This document shows positions 1-12,034 of a DNA stretch of 64,000 nucleotides, one piece after another. The stretch is taken from contig CM037848.1 in the NCBI GenBank assembly GCA_021234535.1, positions 9,376,444-9,440,443 of the forward strand. Reading direction: 5' to 3'. The stretch's first letter is position 1; the number at the start of each line of letters is the position of its first letter. A program made the translations under genes and the position numbers. This DNA comes from Stichopus chloronotus. Lineage: Eukaryota > Echinodermata > Holothuroidea > Aspidochirotida > Stichopodidae. The notes below the pieces were generated by a model. It was not told where the DNA came from and ran no database searches. It was given only the letters and a program-made list of their open reading frames with translations.

Positions 1-2836
1 GCAGTATTACAGCAAACCAGTACATGGTATTGAGTACTACCTGACTACAAATGGTCTAACCTTCAAATGCTCACCACCACTTGGTAATGTTTTGGGAAAG
101 CTCTGTGACAGTAACAGTAGCCGATTTCCTCATGAATATGCGGAAGCATTTATTTGAAGGTAGTGTGACAAACATCCAGAAAAGAGCCCACTTCATTTGG
201 AAGTTGTACAGTAAAGCCGTGGATTGAAATCTGTTGGAATTGTGTTTCTGTCTGATGTTTTTTGATATAAGAATATTCAAACTTTGACAAAAATGCAAAT
301 ATGACGACATGGCGTGTTGAGCAGTGTCGGTATTTCTTTTGTTACGGCCACATACATTATCTCTTAATTACTGGGTTTCGCATATATTGTGAGTGATACC
401 AGTATTTGTGAAGAAGAAAATACATGCTTTCAAATCAAAGCCCTTGGGACATACTGTATAAAATTCTCAATTGTCCTTGAAGTTTAAAAGAAAAGTAAAC
501 AAAGGATAACATGAGACATTTCAAGGGAGTCCATCTCTTGCCATCATAAATTGCATACAGTATTTAGCTCACAATGTATTCACGCTGCAGATGTAAGAGG
601 AATTTGCTTGTGAAATTGTCAAAATTTGATGGACTTTTTACGGAAATTGTGGATATTTTCAACATTTTTAATGATTAATACAGCCACTTTTGCAAAAACA
701 TCATTTTCATGTCACAACCCTTTAAAGCACTTTGTACACAGAAATCTTTCATAGAATATGATGTGAGAAAATGTTATATACAGAGACATAGCTCTGAAGG
801 GAATAATACTTTGTGCCACATGTTGTATTGTTTACTTTTCATTTTCAAAAGGACAAGGAACTGACAACTAAACAAGGAGAGTTAAGTAAGATTAACAACA
901 GGAACTTGTGACTCTGTGGCAATTGTGCATTATGTCCACAATTGCTAACCAAGAAATGATAATATGTAATATGAATTGATGAATATTCAATCCATCCATA
1001 TTAAAGACAGAGAAAACCTCAATCTCTTGCTCCCCTCCCCTCAACCCCCCCCCCCCCCTTCGTGAAAGAAAGAGAGAAATCCAGTAATGATCATTCAAAT
1101 TTCCAAAATTAACACATAACGAAGACAATATTGATGACCTTCAAAGCCAAAAAGTACGAAACAGGTCCCTGATGTGACTGCAGCTATGACAGCTAAAAGT
1201 TGTTTTTTTCTTTGCTAATTAATCACAGATTTAGCTGTCACACATTCATTCACCAGAAGTATGTTTGGCAGTCTACATGTGTCTGTTGTCACCCTGATAA
1301 AATTCCCATTACTGGTATGGTGTCCCTTCTGAGAACTCAGATCTTCCCCTCCCCCAATGTCTGTGTCAAGAGGGACTATGATCCATCACAGTTCATCCTC
1401 TATTACAGTAGCACATTAATGAGTGCAGTGAGAACACTGTATGGTGCTGCATGTCTACGCTCCAGCAATGGTCTCAGACGTGACAGTGTAGCAAGTATTT
1501 CTGGCAACTTATTGCTAAAGAATGATGCAGTCAATAGTGCATTGGGAGTTTGTTTGCTCATGAGATTTAATAAGAGATAACAAAACTGGAGACATGTAGG
1601 AGGAAGTGGGGGGGGGGTGGGGAGGGGGCGAGATACAACATATGGCTATGAGTCCTCTGGTGACATGGCCACAAATAACTGGTGGGCTATACCATCAATG
1701 GGTTATGGATGTCACATAATTCATGCCCCATGGATTTCATCTCTTGTAAACATTTCACCTTCCCCCTCCCCCCCTCCCCCACCTTGCCTTGCCAGAAATC
1801 AGGTCTACACAAACTGACCAAATGATCTCTGTCTTCAGTTCTTATATCATGAGCAACTACTATTTGGATTGCATCTAGTTCTGTTCAATGTCACTAGCTG
1901 TATGGATGTAGGTAACAAACCTCCCACTACTAAATTCCTGTATAGCCTACTAAGACATTTTTTTTTTCAAAAATGTTCTGTTCTATTGCTATGGTAACCA
2001 CTGCACCATATCACTATGGTAACCACTGCACCACCAGGCAGACATAACAGTGACTCATACCATAGCATAATTTACCTTTCAATTTTCATAACAACATATT
2101 ATAGAGACAGTGATCACATGTCTTTTGTTTCAGGTATCTGGGTGGTTGGCTTTTTCAGGGTCTTTTTACCTGAACAATATCTGCAGGGCTTCTCCAACTG
2201 GACTTAGGCAAGGAAAAAAAAAAAACTAGGAAAAAAGTAGGGCAATGATTCTCGATGAAATAAGATAACATTAGGATGTAGATCAAAAAGAGGAAGGTTT
2301 ACAGGCTGGCAACTGTGTTATGCCTCATTTCAATTTTTCCATAGGCACAAACTTGACCACCATCTTACCTCCCAAACTCCCTTATCCCTCTCCCATCCCT
2401 ATTCTGTTGTAATTTACAATCATGTACTATCTGAAACATGTCATCAGACCTTGAGTTTTAGATTTTCCAGGTGTGCTACAAATCAAACTTCTCAGGAAAT
2501 TAAGAAGTGTGGTAGGGTGTGCTGTTTTATAAAACTTTCACAGATGCCTGTGTTCCCATCTTTCTCCTAGGTGTGCCAAAAAAATCGCAATTCTCACAGT
2601 GATTTGAGGCAAGGGATGGTGTTCGATCACACTTGCATACCTCAGAATTCAAGGCCTAATGTAATATACAATTCTTCCTCTTCTCTTTGTTTTTTCTAAA
2701 CTAAACCTCAGCTCAACTGAATGTACAGAACTTTTGCTTCTCTGCTATTGCCAAACTAAAGCAGTATCTTATTCCTTTTGCAGAGCATAAAAATTCAAAA
2801 CAAAAATGCACTCGTCTTATAAATGTTGCTTCTTAC
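1..2836. other. Tensin intron, downstream part (left edge)
   Basis: The tensin gene must continue leftward on the minus strand, but I found no exon encoding the expected G-x-x-G-R continuation here, so the intron exceeds 2.8 kb. It contains homopolymer runs (C-run near 1045, G-run near 1608) and a duplicated ggtaaccactgcacca at about 1993 and 2015. A 51-codon plus-strand open frame touches the left edge (2-157) and is discussed as a finding. Confidence 0.6.
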
Positions 2837-2959
2837 CTTACAATGCAACACTATGACATTTTGCGAATCTTTCTTCAACCATATTTCTATTTGTTTGCAG
2901 ATGCTACAGAGTCTCTCTAGCGGCGGGGCCAGGGAATCATGCCAGCCGACGTCAAGGAC
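2837..2959 (-). CDS. TNS: Tensin, exon encoding the WPD-like region up to the catalytic His-Cys-Lys
   Basis: This is a 123-nt internal exon of 41 codons, read on the minus strand in phase 0 at both ends. Its acceptor is excellent: a long pyrimidine tract ending in cgtag just above 2959. Its donor is TGTAAG|GTAAGA below 2837. It starts V-L-D-V-G-W-H-D-S-L-A-P-P-L and continues L-C-S-I-C-K, I-W-L-K and N-V-I-V-L-H-C-K. This follows the tensin PTEN-like domain closely (GWPDLH-P-L, ICSICKAM, WLN, NVVVLH-KG). The Asp of the WPD-like loop and the catalytic-position Cys are both present; Pro of WPD is replaced by His. The next exon should begin with Gly and complete the C-K-G-x-x-G-R loop, but it was not found before the left edge. 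Tensins link integrin adhesions to actin at the cytoplasmic face. Exon identity is very secure; whether the protein is catalytic cannot be judged without the Arg in the next exon. Confidence 0.93.
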
Positions 2960-3225
2960 CTACGAAGAAAAAAAAAACATCAAAAAGAAAAAATCATCTT
3001 TCCAATGATTTGTAAAAGCCAGTTAGTACAGAAAATGTTCTGGTTTGACATAATATTGTGTATATGTATCCCACATTCTTATGGCACATTATATTTCTAC
3101 ATCAAAGTGTACTAATTGTTGTTCATAATGTATACATTAAGACTTTTATGTAGATACGTAATTAAATGTTAATCATCACACAACCGTCTGTTTTTTTTTA
3201 ACATTCATTATAAATACATCTCTAC

Positions 3226-3400
3226 CAGGGTTGTTTGATGTAATTCAAGCCGATTACAAATCGCGATTAAAATCATGATTTTTATTACAGAAGTCATGAT
3301 TTAAGTTGATTTATTTAACTTACATCAATTTAATTGATTGAAATCGCTGATTTAAATCATGATTTTTTTTAAAAAGTTAAAAAAAATCATCAACTCTGAT
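3226..3400. repeat. Interspersed repeat rich in AATCATGATT palindromes
   Basis: Repeated blocks such as aaatcatgattt and gatttaaatca occur in both orientations, and the ends (agggttgtttgat / atcatcaactct) form an imperfect inverted pair. This looks like a small non-autonomous DNA transposon or its remnant. Confidence 0.5.
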
Positions 3401-4854
3401 CTGAATGTGCTCAACATGACTTTGATATGTCATAATGAAAGAAGAGTGTGGCTCACCTTGATCACGCCACACTAAGTACTGTATCAACAAACTAGTCGAT
3501 ATGTCATTAAGCAGAAAAGGTAATAATTGCAGTGCGTTGCACTACAACCTTGTCATTATCAGTAGAATGCCAAATTCTTTTGGTGAGCCTTGAAGGGCTC
3601 ATAACGGCTATCCTGCACGTAACGTAACTTAGTTCACCAAATATGCATGCATGACATTTTTAACAGTAGCAGTTAAGTGCAAGCTATGCCTGTCTTCAAT
3701 CCAAAATCTACTAGGAAAAGCAAATGCCACAACTGCAAGAACAATGTAAGGAGTTACAGGGATGAGAGAGCCCTACGGATAAATTTCCAGAAAACACCAT
3801 GAAATGTGGTTTGGCCTTTTTCCAATGAGGTGATAAACCTGGAGTGTCAATGTTGTTTCCAAATTGGCGTGCAGCATAGTGCCATTGTGTTTAATATGGT
3901 GTCACAGAATTGTGTACTGCTTCCCTGCTTTTTAGTGGGTGCAGCATGACAGCCTTGTACAGAACCATGTCCTATTCTTATGTTCCACTTTCAGTGGTGA
4001 AACAAGAAAGCCAGTTTTGACAATATACAGCAGTACTAGAGTACTCTTTATAACTCAGAGCTGTACAGTCTTGTGCAACATATATAGTAATGATAAGTGT
4101 CAGCAGGTTTACAAAGTTATGCGAGAGATTACCCAAAACTTCTTGGTTTGGCAGACCAAAAAGCTGGCAATTACAGAAGGGCGGTGGCCAGATACACAAA
4201 CACGCACACCCACACGCAAAACTGCCAGATGCTAGACCATGGTCAATACTGGTACCGCATAGGTTATATGAGATGAGGGTACGCATTGTAAATCCAATGG
4301 AATTTTTGTTTCGTCCAGCGTGAGATTAGGAAATGGATTGGGGGAGGGGCCAACAGGAACCGACACTCCTTTCCCCCAAAACACTACTCCTCTGAGGAGT
4401 AGAGCCACAAAGACAGGCTTACTCCCAACAATAAGGACTTGCCTACCACGTACTACAATTCTACGTATTTCTAGGCAAATGCAGTTCTAGCTGCCTCTAG
4501 TGTTTATTCCATGGGACAAAAATTTCAGAGTTAATATGGTCCTAATGGTGTTCCTCTGAAATGGGAATGCATTCTGCAAGCATGCCAAGCACCTCGAAAG
4601 GAAAACGTGATTCAAAGGCCTACTGTAGATACAAAGATCCTGTTTGAACTTCTCCACATTGGAAAGGATGAAAATCCCTGGAAATTGCTGGTACTGGCTT
4701 CAAAAGGCCAGTTGATTACAAATTGAATGTAAACATGCAAGCTGCCAACACTGAACCAGAATGCAGAAATGCATTGTGGTTTCGATGATCTATTTAAGAG
4801 AAATTTTTTTCTGAATCTGATATAATAGCATTAGTATGTGTCACACTTGGCACA

Positions 4855-5440
4855 TTTTCATAATTTGACGTCTGTTGACCCCAAATGACCTTTGACCTCC
4901 ACAAAAAAGGATAGGGTTCCTCTACGCAACATGGTACAACTACATGCAAAACATGAGATCTCTACAAGCTTCCTTTCTTGAGATATCGTGTTTTCAAGGT
5001 TTTCACAACTTGACCCCTGATGACCCCAAATGACCTTTGACCCCTACCATAAACAATAGGATTCTTCTTCTCAATATGGTACACCTACACACTAACTATG
5101 AGATCTCTACAAGCTTCCTTTCTTGAGATATCATGTTTACAAGGTTTTCACATTTTGACCCCTGTTGACCCCAAATGACCTTTGACCTGCACCAAAAACA
5201 ACAGGGTTTTTCTTCCTAATGTGGTACACCTACATACTAAATATGAGATTTGTCCAAGCTCCCCTTCTTGAGATATCGTGTTTACAATGTTTTCACCATT
5301 TGATCCCTGTTGACCCCAAATGACCTTTGACCTCCACCAAAAACAATATGGTTCCTATACTTAACATTGTACAACTACATACCAAATATGAGATCTGTCC
5401 AAGCTTCCCTTCTTGAGATATTGTGTTTACAAGGTAGGGC
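4855..5440. repeat. Tandem array, 145-bp period, four units, each with TGACCTTTGACC
   Basis: The core tgacctttgacc begins at 4886, 5031, 5176 and 5321, exactly 145 bp apart. Each unit also shares ccttcttgagatatcgtg and gttttcac blocks. The array ends in a CA-rich tract. A single related unit lies at 36535-36800. Confidence 0.92.
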
Positions 5441-5443
5441 GTC

Positions 5444-5500
5444 ACAGACATACACATACACGCACACACACACATACACGCATACATACACACACATATG
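5444..5500. repeat. CA-rich microsatellite
   Basis: Imperfect (CA)n/(CATA)n tract directly abutting the 145-bp array. The related copy near 36.6 kb has the same kind of tail, so the tract is probably part of the element. Confidence 0.9.
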
Positions 5501-8500
5501 CATGATTAAAAAGGTTACGATTATCATCGAAACCAAAAATGAGAAGTGCTATCAAAAACAAGCAATTATATTAAGCCATAGAGCACTGTTGTGTACAAAA
5601 AATAAGTTTTTCAAAATCACAAAAGGGAGCTTTCCAAAATGGCAGGGATGATGCGGATTTGGACATGGGATCAAGGACACCAGTGCCATGACCACGTAGC
5701 GACTGAGGTGGACAAATGTGAAACTCATAAGTCAAGGTGTTCACAATGTACTATTTTAATACTGAGATGCTATTTAATACGACACCAACCATGCTAAAAT
5801 TGAACTGAGAACAGGAGAGATACTGTAAATTTATTCCTCCCGCACATTAATTTGAATTTGCTTGAATTTTCAAGACTTGGCTATTGTATTTACTACTGAG
5901 AGGCCCAGTAAAGTGACTCAAGAAAACAGGTTACCTGTTTAAAGCTGAAATATGAGCTGACAATTTGTCAGTGAAAGTCAAATTTATCAGCATATGTCAT
6001 ATACACTACAAAAAATCATTGTTTAAGCACCATTTTTTTGCATAAATGAATTCTTCATATCCATTCCAATTGGTCTATTTGATTTCAAGTATTGGTGATT
6101 GACTGCTATGCTTTCTTGGAGGGTGAATTTTGTAGGGCCAACAAAAATGTCAAGACAATTTTCATATAATCTGGAAGACGAGTGCAAAGTTCTCTTTCAG
6201 ATTTTATGACAGGTGATCTTTCCACCAACTTTCTCTTCCCTGAAATACTTACAAAGAACAAAGGTGACCAAAGACAAAATGACCAGGCCATTACCAGTGC
6301 AATTTATATTCCAGCATTAAACCAATCAAACAGAAAGCAAAATCAGACTTAAAATATGAACATGCACCAATTGAAATTGTATTGAGTACATCTCAACTGT
6401 ACATCTCCTTGATACACGAATGTGTATGCTAAAACCCAGGGCACCCCAGGCACAATAATTTTTGAGTACTGTTGACCTTAGTATGGCTTACTCAACGGCT
6501 CAAGGAGGAATCTGATGAGAACCAAACAAAAAATCTTTCTTATTTTGAAAAACATTTCTGGCATCAAAAGAGATATGACATGAAATGGGGTGAACTGAGA
6601 GGTACAAAGTTTGGGAGAGAGTTCAAAAACTTGTTTATATTAAAACTGCTCTGAAAGTGGATAACAATAATTATCAGCCAGACAACAGGTTTGTACTCTC
6701 TGTGTCAGGTTATGCCAGTTGATTCCATGCCAGGGATTACCACGATCCATCGAATGGGGAAAACGATGGGACGATAGCAACACTATGAGAAGAAGTAGAC
6801 ATACAGCCAGACAGCATAGACAAAGATTCCTTATGGTTATGTGATGCATTGAGTGGAAACCAAGAGAGCAAGACAAAGTGAAGATAAAAGAGACTTAGAT
6901 AAAAAGAATGAGTCCTTCAAGCAATCTCAACCCACCATCACATGAGGAATAATCTGTGCAAAAGAAAGAAGAGCTTCAGTGAAATCAGTCATTTCAACAA
7001 GATACAGTAGTGCTCTATCCCTTTACACCCACACTTAAATCCCTCCCACCCCACCCCCAACATAATTCCAAACTGCTACTACCATTGGAGACGTAACTTT
7101 AGTGCATAATTAGTGTGGCATTGAACAAACTTCACTACTTCACCCAAACCTTTCAAATTAGCACGTCTGAATATTGATAGCTGAGTACTTCTTCCACAAC
7201 GAATCCCTGATTTAACTTTATCGTCAATATTACTCGACGGCAGTGTTCGCGCTACGGCGCGGGATTTCCTGAATCCCAAACCTGTCTCCCGAATCCCGCA
7301 CAAAGATAAATCTTCAGTGGGAAAGTCCTGCACACTTTTCCACAGCTGAGGTCATACAGGTAGTAACAGTTATAAATACGTACAACATATTGGCATAGAA
7401 TCTTTACCAAGTGACAACTCCCTCCTTGATTTTGAAAATCCCTCCCAAAAACTATTTTAGAGAGGGAATTCCTTCCCACGCTCAATTCCTTAGCAAGAAC
7501 ACAGCTCCCCAGTTGTAACACCGGTATTTTACTTGAGAGTTAGATACTTTGGGGGAATTCAGGCTTTTATTCCAGGGGAGTCCGTTTTCCTCATCTTTTT
7601 GCACACTGTTCCCACTGTATCTTCCCCAACATCTCGTTCCCACCACCCTCTCATCCGCTACAGTACTTGATGTTAATTTCACATTTCGGTTTTAACAGGT
7701 CTACTGAGTACAGTAACAATGCAGCTGCTGCTGTAGGGTACCTCAGTTAATCATTTTCCAGGCTGATTGAACATGCCAGATTTTAACTGACACCACTCTG
7801 ACCAAAGTTTGCTTGTCCGTCTGTCTGTCATATGTTCCAGCCTACGCACATTTCATAAACCTGCACCCCCGATGTGCAAACAATCCCTGTGCCCCTTCCT
7901 TAATGCTATAGGACAGAGTGCAGTGTTAGCAAACACCAAACATAATGTCAATATATGTGACTATCATGCTTGCGGTTTTGCCATTATCAGCATCCTTTTT
8001 CTCTGTAAAGGTTTCTCAAGTGGATGGTTAAACCTATCTGCAGTGACTTCAACTGCATCATATCATTTAGTTGTTTGAGTACAGACCGCAGACTGCACCC
8101 AGGGGTGGCTATTTACCCACATTCGCCAGGTAAAAAGAACTCTGAAGCATCATAATTACTCAAAACCAAATACAGGTACAAGGGTGTGTGCTTCAGGGCT
8201 CTCAAGTGCTAAAGAAATATAATTTACAATGAGCATATTACCAGATCACATGGCAACTGGTATCTTCCCCATCCCCCCTCTCTCTCTTACTGCATGTTTC
8301 AAGTACTCACAAGTCAATTATAAGAACATAGATTCTCTTTTGTAAAATTGCACATTAATTTTTAAAAGGCACTCTTTTTTTCTGCAAAGCATTGTGGATT
8401 AACATAATCAGTCAATAAATATATGTATACATACATAATATTTGCAACCATTTGCAATCATTGTAATCCACCAGGGATCAAATACTGACTGGTCCCATTT

Positions 8501-10633
8501 TTATTTTATGACGATTAAACTGGGACATTTGTTCATATCGCAGTCATATTGTCTCATTTCCCTGGTGATCATCCGGGGCAATGACTTCATGAGGCTTCAG
8601 TGAGAGTAAATAACACCGAAGTAACTTGTAAGGTATTCGTTATAACATCGAAGCAAGTTACTCTTTGAATTCTGGAGCAGTTAAGCTGAATATGACAACT
8701 TTTTGTGACAGCCAATTTTTATATGTCATTAACGTGGGTTTGTCCTGCTTTGTAAATGGCATGCGTTTTCAGCCGACCGTCTCGTCAGATTTTCAGTGAC
8801 CTGTTGCCTCGATCATCACACCTGGTTATACTGTACGGTAACCTTATAGATAAGATTATGCAAGGTCTTTGCCTTTCTCATGTTTCATGTCTCCTAACTG
8901 TCAATCTGCTCCGAATCCTTTACGTATGTGAGTTTAAGGACTCACCTGTCAATTATACCACAAGCCCATTAAATTACTGGAGCATAGGTCAACATTACAC
9001 TTCAAATTGTAAGCTAAATGTATATTCCTCCATTCCCCACCCCCCCCAAAAAGAAATTCCATAGCAAACACGAATGAGGGAGCATAAGGGAGCACATTAA
9101 AGCTTGCTGAACATCCACATGAAGGCATCATGCTGCATGCAAATATGGGCAACTTGCTGCTGTTTGTATATGCAAATGTGAACCACAGTTTTGTACACAC
9201 TAGGATTATTTGCTTTTGAAAAGCAAAGTTCACAACATTCACACATACTTCACATTCATACTATTATGGCATAGTTACTCCCTGTATGAGGAATTACACT
9301 AATTAGGAGTTACCAGTTAAATCTTCCATCTCTAAAGTGATTATCAGATCAAAGTATATTCCAAATTTTGCAGTTATCTCTTGTACACTATACACAAACT
9401 GCCCAACACATCAGGGTTGAAGATCAACGTTTGTGGCATATCAAATCTGCTGAACATTTTCTCAACTTCTTGCGAAATTGCTTGATTTGCTTAACTGATA
9501 GTAATCACAGGTGACCAATTGGTGTTTCACAGTCAACCAATCACTGACTGTGGCATTTATGAGCAATTTGATAGGAATAGACTGATCCGCAGACAATCCA
9601 CGTGAGTGTTGCATCGGTATCACACCCAGTTTACAGTGAACTAGCGCATAAACACGAGCGAAATGGGCGACCGACCTGCAGTGTTAGGTTAGAACTTCAG
9701 ACGTTGGAAATATTATTCACTGACCTGATTTAATTTCAATATTCCGAAAATGGGTGAATCGTGACTTTCTAACAGAAAGTAAAAATTCCAAGAATGCAAA
9801 GCGGAAAGTTGTACTTTCTCGACTCGTTTCCAATTGAAATTGGCAGGACAAGCTGTTTGAAACGTCTACGGAAATTACATTAACGGTCACTACCATTCGC
9901 AAACTCAGCAGTCATGGGCGCAAATTGCCGCTCTAAGAATTTAATCATGAACTATTCTCGGGACTTGCCCAGCGACCACACTTTCAAAACAGAGAAGAAA
10001 CTACTTGTTTCTTCTTCTGTTAGCTATTTTCCATCAACGAAACCTTGAAAAACGACGTTTACTCATGAATCATACTATATAGCAGTCTCTACTGCTAAAA
10101 GAAAACAACTTTAACTGATCTCACACCAAAAGTGGGTTAATTGCAGGTTTGGAAAAGTTTAATGCTCATGGCTACATAGGAACAGAAAGAATCGAAAACA
10201 GGCTACAGAAGCATTTAAGTCCAATTATGCATTCCATGTGCCTACGCATTCCATTACGATAAGTCACCTAGCTTCACCAAAACATATTTAAACCTACAAA
10301 AATTTTGAACCACTTTTCAGAAAAGTTTCACAGTTCTCATATATGTCACTTCAGAGAGGAGTATATCTAAGAACCAAATACAGCTGTACTGATGGTACCA
10401 AACAGACACTTGTTCGAAACCTGTCGAATGGTAACATCCTCTCATTCCAGAGTTACCTTTGGATGTACAACGGTGTCGTTGCTGATTGCAAATGAGCAGA
10501 TGGTCATGAGACTGCAAATGGGACCAAAGTTCAAACAACCACTGACTCTGGATGATTTGAAAGATCAGAAGATTGTTACCGTACATATCACATCAAACTG
10601 ATCATGTTCAGGGTAAGTTTTTTTCCCTCTCAC

Positions 10634-10782
10634 CTGTTCATTCATCTTGATGATGTCGTTTCTCCTCTTGGAGAGGTTGAAGATGATGTACTTATTCTGG
10701 TGTTTCGTCTTCAGCATGTTGACCACGTCTTTGAGATTACTGCGGTACTGGGCCTCAGGTCCCCCTGAGGGGAATGACATGG
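10634..10782 (-). CDS. TNS: Tensin, exon encoding the start of the PTEN-like phosphatase fold
   Basis: This 149-nt exon starts with two bases that complete an Ala codon, followed by 49 codons. The acceptor is tttcttcttcctcttcag and the donor is CAG|GTGAGA. It reads M-S-F-P-S-G-G-P-E-A, R-S-N-L-K-D-V, M-L-K-T-K-H, Y-I-I-F-N-L-S and D-I-I-K-M-N-E-Q. The family hallmark is (A/V)SFP, RSNL-(R/K)-(E/D)-V, MLKSKH, FNLSE-RR and DI-K. It is closer to tensins than to auxilin/GAK, whose equivalent region reads FLDSKH and YNLSP. It joins exon 11967-12034 through a phase-1 intron (G|CC gives Ala) and exon 2837-2959 through a phase-0 intron of about 7.7 kb. GC content is visibly higher than the flanking intron. 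The overlapping plus-strand frame is a shadow. Confidence 0.95.
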
Positions 10783-11966
10783 CTGAAGAGGAAGAAGAAA
10801 CACAACCATGCACTGTCATCACACACATCACCGTCGCCTAAGGAGGAACATTTCAGTCACAAAGAGCGAGAGGAGAAAGGAAAAAAGCCAGAGGTCTTGA
10901 TTGCTTAGAAAACAGCAGTCACTGATTCTGTCCAGTTTTCCATGATAAGGTGACAAAATTGAGTGTCAAAATCTCCGGTGAGAAGAATTGAATCAGGAAC
11001 TGGGATGACAACAAAGGTATATTTATTGTATTATTGTATTATATTATTGTGACTGAATTAACCACATACAATGGTGGATATATCAGTTGCACCATACCAG
11101 TTACACTGAGACATCCTTCGACATTACAGGCATGCTACATCCACAGAGTGAAGTACATCTAAGTGCAGTAAACTAAGAAGAACCCACCCATTATCTCTAT
11201 TAGCTTGAATTCAATTATATAAATATATTACACACTAGATCCAGAGAGTTACATATTTTTCCCATTTGAAAGCCTCTATCACGACCCACAACATTGTTGA
11301 TTCACAATGCAAACATGAGGGTTAACCCTCCACTCAAATATTTTGTCCCATGAGGGGGGACCAAATCAGTATTCAACACAGTGTCGAAACATGCATGCAT
11401 CTTAATAGCATCTTGTGCTATGGATTGTTCTACATCAGATCCCAAGTGTAACAGAAGATAGCCAGCAAGAAGCACACAATGGATCTGCAGTATATTACTG
11501 CAGTCTGCACAACAGACGTGTATTACTCATGCACCAGCTGACTGCACTCACAATACCAACGTCCGCAAACTATCCATTGGACTCGGACGCGATTTGCATA
11601 CAGACAGTATGCTATTAAAATTCATGGATACCAACGTAGTCAGTTACCCTAAGTAACGTAGTCAGTTACCCGCAGTAACACTCAATACTGCTGTTCACCT
11701 GAAATATAAATATTCATGTTATCTTTAGCCAATCATTAAATGTGAAGTAAGACCCATAGATACATTTTGGCTATTAGATGAAAGAAATCTGTGATCGTTT
11801 ACAGGCGTTATACGGCGTATGCGTTAGAAAAAAGATGGTACATGCAACTGCTTTGAAGGTACACAGTACAAAGGGCTCCATGATACCTCAGAGGTCAACG
11901 TCCCCCAATTGTCTCATCAATTGTGATCCATCAGGTTTATCCATCAGGTAAGGTGTAAATACTCAC
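10783..11966. other. Tensin intron, 1.2 kb
   Basis: Phase-1 intron between two secure tensin exons. It contains an ATTGTATT repeat near 11025-11050 and a direct repeat of acgtagtcagttaccc near 11635-11670. Nothing else was recognised. Confidence 0.88.
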
Positions 11967-12034
11967 CAATAATCCTCTCCGTGATGTAATCAACATCAAG
12001 GTCAAAAGCATATCGGACAGGTCCATCACTGCTT
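11967..12034 (-). CDS. TNS: Tensin, exon encoding the D-Y-I-T-E-R-I-I entry motif of the phosphatase domain
   Basis: This 68-nt exon has one base completing a codon from the exon above, 22 codons, then one base shared with the next exon. The acceptor is ttttttcag and the donor is ATTG|GTGAGT. It encodes S-S-D-G-P-V-R-Y-A-F followed by D-L-D-V-D-Y-I-T-E-R-I-I. The last block is the diagnostic start of the tensin PTEN-like domain (vertebrate DLTYVTERIIAVSFP). Joined to exon 10634-10782 it gives I-T-E-R-I-I-A-M-S-F-P with no change of frame. Auxilin/GAK have TSRI at this point, so TERII favours tensin. Confidence 0.93.

Larger units (their letters stand above)
2960..10633. other. Tensin intron, 7.7 kb
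   Basis: This lies between the phase-0 ends of two secure tensin exons. It holds an AATCATGATT-rich repeat (3226-3400), the 145-bp tandem array with TGACC sites (4855-5440), a CA-rich microsatellite (5444-5500) and a more GC-rich patch near 7200-7330. No convincing exon was found on either strand. Confidence 0.85.

Noticed and set aside
2899..3008. Plus-strand terminal exon starting ATG after tttgtttgcag
   Set aside because: The GC-rich sequence is explained by the minus-strand tensin exon 2837-2959, which has clear homology and better splice sites.
10392..10601. Plus-strand 69-codon frame beside the tensin exon
   Set aside because: It ends just below the tensin exon on the other strand and has no homology or splice partner; treated as chance.
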